This document shows positions 1 to 10,236 of a DNA stretch of 63,310 nt, one piece after another. Source of the DNA: Trichomonas tenax (Eukaryota; Parabasalia; Trichomonadida; Trichomonadidae); contig JALKBU010000192.1 of the NCBI GenBank assembly GCA_023091735.1, positions 1 through 63,310 on the forward strand, written 5' to 3'. The notes under the pieces are model-generated. The model was not told where the DNA came from, did not search any database, and saw nothing but the letters and a program-made list of their open reading frames with translations. The first letter of the stretch is position 1. Every line of letters begins with the position of its first letter. The translations under genes and the position numbers were made by a program.

Positions 1-119
1 GGAGCAACATTAACAATCACACTTTGCGAATTCGTGTTTGACGGTGACTGATTCTTTAAATCAGCAAGGGCCATGAAACCTTTAGAAACAGAAATTACTT
101 TATTCTTCGGTACACTCAT
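1..119 (-). CDS. Partial ORF running off the window, downstream of the Maverick capsid-like gene
   Basis: An ATG at 119 (minus strand) opens a frame of 39 codons that is still open at the window edge. It begins MSVPKNKVISVSKGF. It lies 35 nt after the stop of the capsid-like pseudogene and on the same strand, which is the tight same-strand spacing expected between genes of a Maverick/Polinton element. No family can be named from 39 residues. A chance frame of this length is possible, so confidence rests on the context and on the start codon. Confidence 0.4.
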   Translation of the reverse strand, partial: MSVPKNKVISVSKGFMALADLKNQSPSNTNSQSVIVNVA

Positions 120-154
120 TTAATTAAAGGGAAAAAAATAATTATTTACAATGT

Positions 155-1600
155 TTAAACAGCACCCGCAACAGCTAATACTTGTTCAATTGAGGCATTA
201 GTGATTGAAATTTGTGGGGCTCCTGAAGGTTTCATACTTCTTATTTTAAGTAATGCGTCGCATGTGAAGATGCCGACAGGTTGAGCGTAAGGTACTAATC
301 TATTTGGTCCATCTCTTTCACCTATTAATTGAATTTGAACAGTTCCTTATGTTGAAATGCCACCCATGAAGTCCTCAGAGTCTGACAAAGGAATACCTGC
401 CCAGTAATTTGATCTGTCACTTGATGTATAAAGGATTGTATCAGCAGCAGCAACTCCTGCAGCATCGAAGTTCTTAATTCTCTTGTAGGGCTGAATTGAA
501 TCAGCCATGTCTTTATTCAATGATGTCGTCGGTAAGTTATTGAAGTTCATTGCATCAAGTATTAAGTTATAACTTCTGCAATCTTCGTAAGAGTCAACCC
601 TTTCACGCGGGAACATTTTACCATCAATGTTGAATTGATATCTGATACCAGGGTTTTCAAAGCATGTATAAGAATTATTGTCTTTCTTAAATACTGTGAA
701 CATTGCATCTGCATGCTTCAATTCAATAGTCATGGCATTATCAATTGTCTCATCGATTCCGATTGTTTTTGTGTAATCCTTTGGTTTGATTAAATGAATC
801 GGGAACAATAAAGGAACTTGAATGTATTTAGCTGCTAAAGCATTGAATGCGTCCATTTGCAACATATATTTAGCAAGTCTTATTTCACATTTTGTACATT
901 CATGTTTAGAGCATGCAATCGTTAAATTATTATAAACAGCTGTTCCTATTTGATCATTTGCTGCTGTTATTCGCCAAGGTGTTGCTTGACCAATGTTATG
1001 AAATCCGAAATTAAACTTATGGCCATTGGCGTAATATTCAGTTATAAATGCATTTTTACCTGTGGCGTCAACCCTCCACGAAGTCAAGAGCAGATCATCA
1101 ACAGGAACTAAACAAAAACCATGATATGAAGGAATTATTTCAATTGTAATTTTACCCTGGAAGTTAGCGAGATAACGAAGATGCCGAAGTGTTAAGAATG
1201 AATTAAGATAAACCTTTGTCTTTGTTTTAACTTTGACTGTCCTATTGTTATCAATATTCGAGAAATCAACATAAATTCCCGGAACGTGTGGGTCCATTCT
1301 TCTAACTTTGTCAATTGTTGCGTAATCATCACTTGTCTCTTTCGCTTCGGGTTGAACTGAATTCCTCAATGCAAACCATTCATAATTTGCAAAAGTAACT
1401 GTTTGAATAAGGTCAGAGTTGCTGTATAAACGATAGCCTGCAATGCATTCAGGGGCGTATTGAGTACCGTAATAAAATAAAGGTCTTACAATTCTGTTAT
1501 CATTTAATTTTGGCACTTGTAACTCGTGTTCTTGCTCTAAATAAATGTATGAATTGTCGATAGAAATGATTTCGAACCTGTTACAAGCAATGTCGACCAT
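155..1600 (-). pseudogene. Maverick/Polinton-type major capsid protein-like gene broken by one nonsense codon
   Basis: The frame opens at the ATG at 1600 and runs 417 codons to a TAA at 347-349. The same frame then stays open for another 63 codons to a TAA at 155-157. The C-terminal half has the layout I associate with double jelly-roll capsid proteins of Mavericks and related viruses: a beta-rich body, then a segment with FPRERVDSYEDCRSYNL, LDAMNFNN and a Ser/Asp/Gly-rich tail ending in a beta strand (GTVQIQLIGE) that lies beyond the nonsense codon. No frameshift is visible, so decay looks recent, or the TAA is an assembly error. Mavericks are abundant in Trichomonas vaginalis, which supports the call. 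The capsid assignment is by pattern recognition only; another Maverick structural protein is the main alternative. Confidence 0.55.
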
Positions 1601-1846
1601 TGTTGAGCTTCCTTCTTGAATCGTAATAATCTTTGATATTTACAATAAATTAACATGAAAGCAAATGACAACGTTATTAAATCGTACATATAAAGTCCAA
1701 CACGAAACACTTCCACAAAAGTGATGGTGTCAGCCCCTCAATTCTCACTTTTTCCCCTTCAAATGTAATGTAAACATTAGAAAAAAATGTGATGTTTTGT
1801 GGAACACTTTCGTGCAACTCCATATTAGAGGCTCAAACAGTATTTT

Positions 1847-2179
1847 TTAGTAGTTAATTTGGTTGCCGTTGGCTTCGACGCAGGTGCGCAACCTAGTGTC
1901 CATCGATGTACAGAGATGCTGGAGTAATTCGTCGCTGGTATTATCCCAGACTTGACGAACACAGACTTCGAGGGCGTCAGCTGTGGTTAGGTGCATCTCG
2001 GCGACGTGGATCTTCATTATCGCCCAGATTTCTCGAATCTGAGATGGGGTCGCGCCCGATCTCAGATGAGTTGCAATATCAGCACGAGCTTGCATTGCAC
2101 GCGCTGAACGAACGCGCTCAGGCTTCTTAAACTCTCGCCGGAACCCACCGGGATAGAGGAAGCGAGATGTTCTGCGCAC
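1847..2179 (-). mobile_element. Tc1/mariner transposase C-terminal fragment
   Basis: A 110-codon frame ends with the pattern seen at the C-terminus of mariner-type transposases: IWAIMK, a spacer, a DALEVCVRQVWD helix, then LLQHLCTSMDTRL and a final GNQINY before the stop. In the family this region follows the third catalytic acidic residue; the catalytic core itself is absent here, so this is a relic. The DNA is visibly richer in G and C than its surroundings, which argues for a recent foreign or element origin. Mariner elements (Tvmar) are known from Trichomonas. I saw no terminal inverted repeats or TA duplication around it. Confidence 0.5.
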
Positions 2180-3553
2180 TTGAAATAATGAGCCATTGAA
2201 ACTTGGCGGGAAAATTTGTGTTTTTACGGATTTTTTGATAGAAAAGTTTTTTTATCGTGTGGAGCTAATTTTTTCATATTATTAACGAGAAAGCTCCACC
2301 TCAGATTTTGATTTTTTTTGAATGGAAGTTTTTCGTGTCCCACTTTAATATTCCAAAAAAATTATGGCACTAATTTTATGCTTTTTGATAGCAACAAATA
2401 ATAAAATCTCTATAATTATCGATTCATCTTAACTCTCATTGATTATGTACTTCCTCCCAACATTTATGCTCATTAAATTTAAACAAGAAGACATTTATTG
2501 GATGAGTTTAATTGTTATTGGACTCGTTGGTATGATTTCAAGACTTCTTTTCTCCATATATCATGAATCTTCTTTATTTCATCACAAACCTGCATGCTTC
2601 AATCTATTTTATCCAAATAAACATACACATATTATTTTCGCATCTATAATTTGTCTAAATAGGTTTAAAATCAATATATTTTTCAGAATCAATTAAAAAA
2701 TTATAATGAGTTGTGTGATATTGATTAATTAATATACTATTCATATAATATAGAACATGCAAATTTAGAGTTTACTAATGATAAAGCGTTAAATCAATTT
2801 TTATCACAGATATCAAATCTGATAACATGGTTCAAAGTATGAAAATCGAAACAGTTAAGCTTATCATTAATAATATATTATCTTCTATCAGAATACACTG
2901 TGTTTTACCTCACAATTAATGCGGCATATGAGTTTACATTTAAAATGGTCAAAAATTGTATTCGAATTCCACACTGTATATGAAATGTGAAGCTGATAGC
3001 TATGTAGATGATTTCATTTACAAGTAAAATGAACGTCTTGAAAATTTATTCTATCAAAAAATAATATTTTTTGAAATGAGTAGAATAAATATGACGGTGG
3101 CATTGCATTTGGGATATATCAATCACTGGTTAAGTATTATGGCCAGATGATGAAAGGAAATGATTTCGATACATTTTAAATGTGCACTGATATGAGGAAA
3201 TCTGTATTTTTAGTAGATATATGTCATGCAGATATATATTAGGACAGGTGTGGGTAATTTGTTTACCTGGATATGCATTCCATATAAAGATGAATATTTC
3301 GATGATTTAGCTTTACAGACAAATTGATGCATCAGTGAGTGATCTGATATCAGCAATGGTAGATGCACATGTCTACCAATAATCAGTTGCATTCTTTTAT
3401 CTGGTTCCAAGATGTGAATCAGATCTCAATGAAGAAATAATAATTTATGATTTCTTTTCATATATTTCTATTAAGCAATGCTTTATATGATATTATATAT
3501 AATAAAATCAACTAAAATTTTATCTGAACAAATAAAAAAGTGAATTGTGAAGT
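2180..3553. other. Gene-poor AT-rich stretch
   Basis: No convincing gene. A short plus-strand frame at 2439-2696 could encode 85 residues with one hydrophobic segment but has no recognisable family or leader. Around 3080-3170 a plus-strand reading contains a short protein-like run (GGIAFGIYQSLVKYYGQMMK) followed quickly by stops, so it may be a relic of a decayed gene. The rest is simple AT-rich sequence. Confidence 0.4.
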
Positions 3554-3910
3554 TTACGGTGGGGAAAAGTGAACAACCCCGATGTTCGGTATCAACTTAT
3601 ACTTTTCTTCAACTGCTACGGTTTGTCCTTTAACTATTACAGCTAAAGGGATCTTTTCAGAGCCGTAATCTTCGACTGAAGTAATTGCTGCAATGGATGT
3701 GATAGTTGTTTTTTCATTGTAGTTCAAATTGACAGTAAGGTCATCACTGCCTTTCTTTGCGAATGTAAGAATGTTGGAAGGACCTAAACGACAGGCCCTA
3801 ATCGTTTCAACTGATAACACTTGTTCAATTTCCTTTGAAAATATTTTCCTCACTCCTTGCCTAACAAGAAACGGATTGTAAGATGAATTTTGTTTTTTGG
3901 CTGAACCCAT
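3554..3910 (-). CDS. Small hypothetical protein, 118 aa
   Basis: Intact frame from the ATG at 3910 to a stop at 3554. The product starts with a polar, basic tail (MGSAKKQNSSYNPFLVRQ) and continues as an alternating hydrophilic/hydrophobic, beta-rich chain with no transmembrane segment or signal peptide. I do not recognise the family. It lies on the same strand as the Maverick capsid-like gene and about 2.3 kb upstream of it, so it may be an unassigned gene of that element. Alternatively it is an independent single-domain gene. Nothing in the sequence decides between these. Confidence 0.5.
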   Translation of the reverse strand: MGSAKKQNSSYNPFLVRQGVRKIFSKEIEQVLSVETIRACRLGPSNILTFAKKGSDDLTVNLNYNEKTTITSIAAITSVEDYGSEKIPLAVIVKGQTVAVEEKYKLIPNIGVVHFSPP

Positions 3911-4753
3911 CTGTATAATGTGGATTTACTGATTCTTGTCCATTCTGCTATAACTTTTATACGCGATTTTGGCCTTTCGCAATCTTCAACTAAAAAATTT
4001 AAAATCACTATGATATTTTTGAAAAAAAAACTTTCTCACTCTATGCTTTTTTTATAGTATAAACAGATATTGTTATTTTAAATCATTTTGCATCGTTTTT
4101 TAAAATAAAACATAACTTAGGCATAAATTAATATGGGTATATACCATAATTTTGTGCATTAGCCATTACTCTCAAAACATGAAAGTTCAAGTCGAGTGAT
4201 TGTCGAGAAGATATTGCTTGAGTCATTGCCTGCGAAGGAAGAGACCTTTGAGCAATAGGTAGTTAAATACTGTTTTAATTTAACTTTTACTAACCCAAAC
4301 AATTTTACTTTCATACATATTTTTGTCAGTTTTCCTGGATTCGCCCCCTTTATTTTTCCGCATTCTTTTCATGTCAAACTAAACAACTTGTGAACACTTT
4401 TTGGAGCATGATTTCCTTATACGCTACACGTCAAACATAGTATCAATGCTGATGGATTTAATTTCTGAAATTTCGCTTATTCATCTCGAACAACTTTAAT
4501 ATCAAATGTTAAATTATTACTGGCTGAATTTGAGCAATACACCGCCAATTTATCGTCATTTTGATTCGGTTTCAGCAGGATTTTGTTCAGTTTGTTCTTT
4601 ATTCGCTGAGTTTTCTATTTAAACATTTTTGAATTTGTGAACGTTTAAAATTTTAAAAGATTTTTTCTTGAATAGTTAAGACAAATATAGCTCTGCCATA
4701 TGATCGAGCATAAAGATGTTTGACTATTTCCGTAAAAAGTTGCATAAAAAATA
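3911..4753. other. Intergenic region upstream of the coiled-coil gene
   Basis: No gene seen. It contains the shared element at 4394-4428 (listed separately) and AT-rich sequence. The coiled-coil gene starts immediately after it with a run of A before the ATG. Confidence 0.5.
4394..4428. repeat. Shared 33-35 nt upstream element, copy A
   Basis: This stretch matches 10995-11027 except for two substitutions and a two-base insertion. Both contain ACACTTTTTGG, GATTTCCTTA and CGCTACA in the same order. It lies about 325 nt upstream of the coiled-coil ORF at 4754. The two copies precede different, unrelated genes. It could be a regulatory site or the fossil of a small repeat. Confidence 0.6.
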
Positions 4754-7700
4754 ATGGAGACGCCTCGTGGTGCCGGAAGTGAGTCCAGTCCGCGCAAAAT
4801 GTATGTGTCTGTATCGTCCAAGAGGAGCTCCAACCATATCGAGTCTCCTTTGATGACAATAAAGGACTACAAGGAAAAATTGGGAAAAATCGAAACTGAA
4901 TTAATGGAAATGCATATGAAATTCAAAGCAAAAGAGTCAGAGAACTCCGAACTAAAGCAAAGGCTATTGTTTTTATCACGGCAGAGCGCGATTTTGGAGA
5001 ATTCAACTGAAAACGCTGCGCCATCAAATTCTCAGATGCAGGAGGAGATAATAAAGTTTAAATTACAGAACCAAGAGCTACAAACAACAATTAACGAATT
5101 AAAATCACAAAAACAGAAAAATATTTTAATGAGTGGTGAAAGCTCGCCATTTTCAGCTACATCATCCATTGGAACCCAAAAGATGGAGGATATTGTCGGT
5201 TTATTCGAGAAAGCAACAAAAGAATGCGATATTTTAAATGAAAAAGTTAAAGAACAAGAGAAAGAGAAGAAAAATTTAATGAACGAGATAAATGACTTGA
5301 AGAGAGCACTGAAGGAACAGGAATCTGATATACCTTCCATACAAATCGATCAAATGGACGGAATTTTAAGAGAAAACTCTGTAATGAAACAGAAAATCAA
5401 GGAATTACTCGATCAAAACACGAAATTACAGAAAGAGAACTTAGAATTGAAAGGATATTGTGAAACAATCAAAAATAGTGATAACACTGAAAAAATGCAA
5501 TTAAACGACAGAATAAGATCACTTGAATCGATGTTGACTGATCTAAAGAATAATATGCAGGCAGAAAGAGAGAATGATGATGAATTTAAGAAACCAGCTG
5601 GATCAGAACTCGAAGAAAAATTGCAGAAACTCAAAAATGAAAATGCAAAACTTCGCGATTTAACAGATCAGCAAAACATTGAAATACAAGATATGAAAGC
5701 TCAAATTGCACAATACGAATCAATGGAAGACGAACTTCAACAAAAGGATGCAAAAATCGAAGAATTACTCAAACAATTGGCCCTTCCTCAAGAAACTGGT
5801 GACGCAGCAAGTCTCAAATCAATGCTTGAAAAACTAACGAAAGAAAACGGAAAACTCAAAGCAGAACTTCGTGTGAAGAGTTATTTCAATGCTAAGACAT
5901 CTCCAAATATAAGGGCAATAGATAATGATGTTATGCGCGAGAAAGCTGTTAAATATGATCATTTAATCACATTATACAATGAAATTTCAAATCGCTACAA
6001 CGCTTTGTTTGATAAAACAAGAGATTATGATGATAAAACAGATATAATCATCAAACTTCAGAAACGCGTTACACAAGCAGAAATCGATGAACAAGATTTC
6101 AAGCGTGCTTGTTATGATTATCAACAACAGATCTCTCTCCTTGAGAAGAAATTACGTGAATTATATTCATTGATTCGTGTTTATAGTGTTAAATATGGAA
6201 TCGAGTTCACTGAAATTCCTGATTATCAGATTTTCCTCGAACAAAGTTCACCGCAATCTCAGGCTGATCCACTGACTCAGCAGAGAATTCTCAAGTTGGA
6301 AGCTGATGTCAAAGAACTGCAGAACAAATTGAAAGTGGAAGAAGATGATAATATGCATATGAAAGGAATATTAACAGAGAAAGATTCCGAAATCAAGAAC
6401 TTGAAAGACCAAAATAGCCAATTACGTGAAAGCTTCTTAGCTGGCCCAATATCACCACCAAGTCATGATAAAGTTGATGGATCATCTCAAAAGGCAGAAA
6501 TTGTTGAATTGAAGCGTAAAATTGTTGATATTTATGAACAGAGAGATAAAGAAAAAGCACAAATGAGGAATCTTCAAAGTGAATTTGAACGCTTAGAAAA
6601 AGAAAACAAGAAGCTCAAAGAAGAGAATGATCTCCTTAGACAACATAATCTCGAATTAACAAAGGCAAACAAGCAAATTCAGGATGAAGATAAACCAAGA
6701 AACAAAGATTCAGACATCAATGAACAAACGCAAGAAATGGAGAAATTTATGGCTCCTCAGAACTTCAATTTAGCACAAGGTCCGAACAATAACAAAGATA
6801 CAATTGTCGCATTAAGAGTTCAGATCGAAAATGCACAGAAGAATCAATCAGAGATCGAAAAACTTAAACAACAAATGCAAAAGCTCGAGCAGAAAATTAA
6901 AGATGACAACAGCGAAATAAACGCATACAAGAAGATGCTCAGTGACAAAGAGATGAACATATTAAAACTCAATGATGATTTGATCAAAATGAGGAATAAT
7001 CTTCTTCAAAAGGATGACGCAATTAGAGAACTCAACGAAGAATTACAAAAATATAAACAGAAGTCAGTTGAATCTCAGCAGCTTTCAGACAGCTTCTCAA
7101 ACGATGTCAATAATCTCATGGAGAAAATACGTGAAAAAGATGCAACAATTAAAAAATGTAACGAAGAAATCTCAAAGCTTAAAGTTTCTCTCGAAAAAAC
7201 AAGTTCTGATTTCGCGGATCAAATAGCGAAACTCAAAGCATCATTAGATGCTAAAGAAGAAGAAAATCAGAAGTTAAACGATCAATATAACAAACTGAAA
7301 TCTACCAGCACTGAAAAAGATGGAATGAATCAGAGTATGATCAATCAAATTGCACAACTTAATTCAGCAATTGCAGAAAAAGATGCTGAAATCAAATCTC
7401 TTCGTGACCAAATTTCTTTGTCACCGGGAAGCAAGAATTATGAGAAGCAAATCGCAGATCTTAAAAATCAACTTCAACAATTGAAGGACCAAACGTCTGA
7501 TATTGATCTCAAAGATCAAATACTGCAATTGCAAAAAGAAAACTTAAATTTAAGAGAACAACTTTCACAAGCAGGTTCATCTCCTTCATCAGACAAGAAA
7601 GTAATCATCGCTTTGAGAAAGCAAGTCTCGGATCTTCAAAGAATGCTCGATGAACTTAACAGATCGAATAATGAATCACTAGACAAGCAGAATACAAGTT

Positions 7701-7909
7701 TGTTAGATCTTCAGCGCCAGAACAGAGTATTGGAGAGGAAGATTATTGATTTAACAAATGAAAACTCGAGTTTGAAGTTCCAGATCGAAAGAAAATCAGT
7801 TATCAGCACAAGCGTCATTCAGCTTAGAGACACTGTGATGAAGAATACAAAAATTATGCTCGATAGACTCTCGGCCGAGCACAAACAGTTAATTGAAGAG
7901 TTTAACTAA
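4754..7909 (+). CDS. Large coiled-coil protein, 1051 aa
   Basis: One uninterrupted frame with an ATG at 4754. After about 35 Ser/Arg-rich residues (with SPRK and SSKRSS, likely phosphorylation sites) nearly the whole chain is heptad-patterned, rich in Glu, Lys, Gln, Leu and Asn, with breaks near residues 130-150, 365-385, 500-520 and 560-575 that carry Ser/Pro. No motor, kinase or membrane segment is visible. Such proteins in trichomonads are usually cytoskeletal or Golgi structural proteins (for example costa, basal-body or golgin-like), but the sequence alone does not choose. The short C-terminal part (residues about 1015-1051) is less regular. The family is not recognised; the coiled-coil call is secure. 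Confidence 0.9.
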   Translation: METPRGAGSESSPRKMYVSVSSKRSSNHIESPLMTIKDYKEKLGKIETELMEMHMKFKAKESENSELKQRLLFLSRQSAILENSTENAAPSNSQMQEEIIKFKLQNQELQTTINELKSQKQKNILMSGESSPFSATSSIGTQKMEDIVGLFEKATKECDILNEKVKEQEKEKKNLMNEINDLKRALKEQESDIPSIQIDQMDGILRENSVMKQKIKELLDQNTKLQKENLELKGYCETIKNSDNTEKMQLNDRIRSLESMLTDLKNNMQAERENDDEFKKPAGSELEEKLQKLKNENAKLRDLTDQQNIEIQDMKAQIAQYESMEDELQQKDAKIEELLKQLALPQETGDAASLKSMLEKLTKENGKLKAELRVKSYFNAKTSPNIRAIDNDVMREKAVKYDHLITLYNEISNRYNALFDKTRDYDDKTDIIIKLQKRVTQAEIDEQDFKRACYDYQQQISLLEKKLRELYSLIRVYSVKYGIEFTEIPDYQIFLEQSSPQSQADPLTQQRILKLEADVKELQNKLKVEEDDNMHMKGILTEKDSEIKNLKDQNSQLRESFLAGPISPPSHDKVDGSSQKAEIVELKRKIVDIYEQRDKEKAQMRNLQSEFERLEKENKKLKEENDLLRQHNLELTKANKQIQDEDKPRNKDSDINEQTQEMEKFMAPQNFNLAQGPNNNKDTIVALRVQIENAQKNQSEIEKLKQQMQKLEQKIKDDNSEINAYKKMLSDKEMNILKLNDDLIKMRNNLLQKDDAIRELNEELQKYKQKSVESQQLSDSFSNDVNNLMEKIREKDATIKKCNEEISKLKVSLEKTSSDFADQIAKLKASLDAKEEENQKLNDQYNKLKSTSTEKDGMNQSMINQIAQLNSAIAEKDAEIKSLRDQISLSPGSKNYEKQIADLKNQLQQLKDQTSDIDLKDQILQLQKENLNLREQLSQAGSSPSSDKKVIIALRKQVSDLQRMLDELNRSNNESLDKQNTSLLDLQRQNRVLERKIIDLTNENSSLKFQIERKSVISTSVIQLRDTVMKNTKIMLDRLSAEHKQLIEEFN

Positions 7910-8039
7910 TCTTTGTTATATTTATATGTTCTTTATTGTTATACCATTAAAGTTTTTATTTTGATAATTTCTAAAGATATGATTAAATTCCCACTGGACT
8001 ATGCCAATGTAATCCAAAACACAACATCAAATGCATCAC

Positions 8040-8220
8040 AATCTTCAAATCTTTTGCACATCATTATTTTGGTTTAAATATATTTGAATATTTCTAACTA
8101 AAATGCAAATCAAAATATGTGAATTCGCATCACAAAAGCGGAATAATTTATGTGAAATTGGTTTCTAGTCGATTTCTGTCAATAGGAAACTTTTAATGAT
8201 GTGCAAAAGATTTGAAGATT
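8040..8220. repeat. Perfect 27-bp inverted repeat with 127-nt spacer
   Basis: Positions 8040-8066 (begins AATCTTCAAATC) are the exact reverse complement of 8194-8220. The spacer is AT-rich and has no ORF. It sits in the 3' flank of the coiled-coil gene. A perfect 27-bp pair is far beyond chance in an interval this short. It could be a MITE-like element or a transcribed hairpin. Confidence 0.8.
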
Positions 8221-8429
8221 TTCAATTGCGAACGATTCATGAACAGATCAAACAAACACAAAATTAGAATCACATCATCAAATTTCATATACACAAACTT
8301 ATTATACATCTGTTACATGAACTATATCAACAATCCATGAGATTAATTTCTTATTTGCGATACAATAAATCATTGATAAATAGCATCAATAAGCAAAATG
8401 CAATGCTCCAAACAATAAGATAACATTAA

Positions 8430-8979
8430 GCAAACAGTGCGATACTGATTCTAATGAGAGAACAAACATAAACATAAAAACATAGCCAAAGCAATTTTTG
8501 GTTGTGTGATTGCATGAATATCACCATTTTCATCAACTTTATATTCAATATTCGATTCTAATATTTATATGAGTTCACTTCTTGGTATATTCAGTCTAAA
8601 TTTGGAATTTGAAATCAGAGAATTTTGTATTTCACTGTAAGCTTGCTCATACATATAATATTCTGTATTGCGGACACATGCTTTGTGAAATCGCTTATAT
8701 CCATGGATGCATGTGAAATTATTAAAAGAACAAATCGAATTTTTTGGACAAGGAATGCAAAATAGTGTAGTTACTTTCGCGCATGTTATGCAAGCACGAA
8801 ACATCGCTAATTTTACAATAGGGGCTAAAGAAATTAAAGATGTGAGAAAAATAGTGAAATGAGTTCAAAATTTCGTGAATTTTGATATAAATAGGATTAA
8901 TTTTCATCGCCCTTTTGTTTGGCGGAGTTTTCATAGGAGAATTGTTTCTTGATGAAGAAGTGGAAGAAACAGAACTCAT
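8430..8979 (-). pseudogene. Possible MAN1/Src1-like inner nuclear membrane protein relic
   Basis: From an ATG at 8979 the minus strand reads a Ser-rich then basic N-terminus (MKTPPNKRAMKINP). After a frame change near 8850-8880 it reads a hydrophobic segment (FTIFLTSLISLAPIV), then a Cys-rich domain with CIPCPKNSICSFNN, CIHGYKRFHKACV. After a stop at 8565-8567 the same frame continues with VDENGDIHAI and a second hydrophobic stretch, with more lesions beyond. Two membrane segments flanking a CxxCPxxxxC...C..GY...C lumenal domain are the signature of MAN1/Src1/Heh-type proteins of the inner nuclear membrane. The C-terminal winged-helix domain is not identifiable. The family call is an inference; another Cys-rich membrane protein is possible. 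Confidence 0.4.
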
Positions 8980-8999
8980 TTTTAAACGTACATAAATTT

Positions 9000-9763
9000 T
9001 TTTCTCGAATTTCTGACAAGTAAAGTTCATTTCTTGACAAAGACTTGTTATATATATAAACACCGGATGCAAAATGTTTAATTTTATCACGGGCCTTGAA
9101 CCCTTTATTATTTAGACACTCCCTAATTTCCCTTAATACTTTATTCGTATTTTTAATGTTCTTTAACCTTCCTTCATAATTATCGTAATCTTCGTGGCGG
9201 ATGTGGTAAACTAGACACTTCTTGTGCTGAATGCCAATTATTCTTCGTTTGTAGATGTTGAAACCATTTGGATCAAGGACGTAGCAAATCTTACCACACT
9301 GGATGTCTTGGAGTTGTTTCTTCAGTTCTTCGCAACTCGACAAGTGCTTCAGGATGTAATTTTCTGTATATTCCTTCTAATTCTTTCTTGATATTATCCT
9401 TCGTTGGTTCCTTGTTGTTTGCCTGGTATACGATTAACTGTTTAAGGCCCCTGTTGATTCGCTTGAACTAGTGTACCAAGATCTGAATTGTAGTAATTTC
9501 TTTTGCTGCTTGTTTCAATTGTTGGCTTGCTATAAGGTCTAAAACTGTGATATCTTCTTTGTAGTCGTCAGCTGTAACTTTTGTACCTAATTTAATTAAT
9601 TTGTCTTCGAGGAACCTGTACATCTTCGTCTTAGTAGCTGTAGAGAGAATGCCCTTGTTAACTGGATCCAAGGCATCGTAGAATTCGGAAACTGCGTCAG
9701 CAACATCTGAGTGATTGGCTTCTTTAGTAATTAAGCAAATAAATATTGCTATAATTTTGGTTC
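9000..9763 (-). pseudogene. Decayed gene of unknown family
   Basis: Protein-like sequence runs along the minus strand from about 9763. It includes ALDPVNKGILSTATKTKMYR, LEDKLIKLGTKVTADDYKE and LDLIASQQLKQAAKEI, then a stop at 9468-9470. Coding character continues in that frame (GLKQLIVYQANNKEPTKD), then switches frame near 9350 to SSCEELKKQLQDIQCGK, YVLDPNGFNIYKRR and so on. At least one nonsense codon and one frameshift are therefore present. The product would be charged and mostly helical. I do not recognise it. It resembles the multicopy hypothetical genes that accompany mobile elements in trichomonad genomes. Confidence 0.5.
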
Positions 9764-9769
9764 ATTATT

Positions 9770-9955
9770 AAGCCTGACAACTACCAAAACATCTCGCAAT
9801 CCCTACAGCATTTCTCTGGATGGCTTGAGAAAGAACTACATTGTTTTATGAGCGATTATGCCCTAAATATTTGCAAAACATTGGCCAACATATTTCCAGA
9901 GGCAGAGCAGCATTGATATTCTCTTCATGTGATGAGAGCACTACGTAGAAATTAG
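9770..9955 (+). mobile_element. MULE (Mutator-like) transposase fragment
   Basis: The plus frame starting at 9770 reads HFSGWLEKELHCFMSDYALN, then ICKTLANIFPEAEQH, a TGA at 9914-9916, and YSLHVMRALRRN before a TAG at 9953. This is the layout around the second catalytic acidic residue of MULE transposases: a SD motif, a helix, F-P-x-A, then an aromatic-x-x-H-V/L-x-R-x-L motif. Only about 60 residues remain. MULEs are known in Trichomonas. The downstream 150 nt has scattered protein-like runs that may be more of the same relic. Confidence 0.5.
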
Positions 9956-10236
9956 AAAGAAAATAGATAAGAAAATGAATATTGGAAGAATGATATCCTA
10001 TATTTGTTTAAATTTACTTTGAAAAGAAAAATTAAGTGCTTCATTTGCACTGGTAGCCAAAATGCTAGCAATCCAGGCCACAGTTCTTCCTTTCAGACTC
10101 GATCTTCGAAATAATCAGCGATTTACTCTACAGAATGCTTCTAAATCTAATATTTCTGCGGACTATATGCATTCTTCGTGCAAAATATTGACAAATAGGT
10201 GATTTGTTAAATATCTACTATATTTGTTCATAAAAC

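Noticed and set aside
2439..2696. 85-codon plus frame with a hydrophobic segment.
   Set aside because: No leader, family or codon bias; expected by chance in AT-rich DNA.
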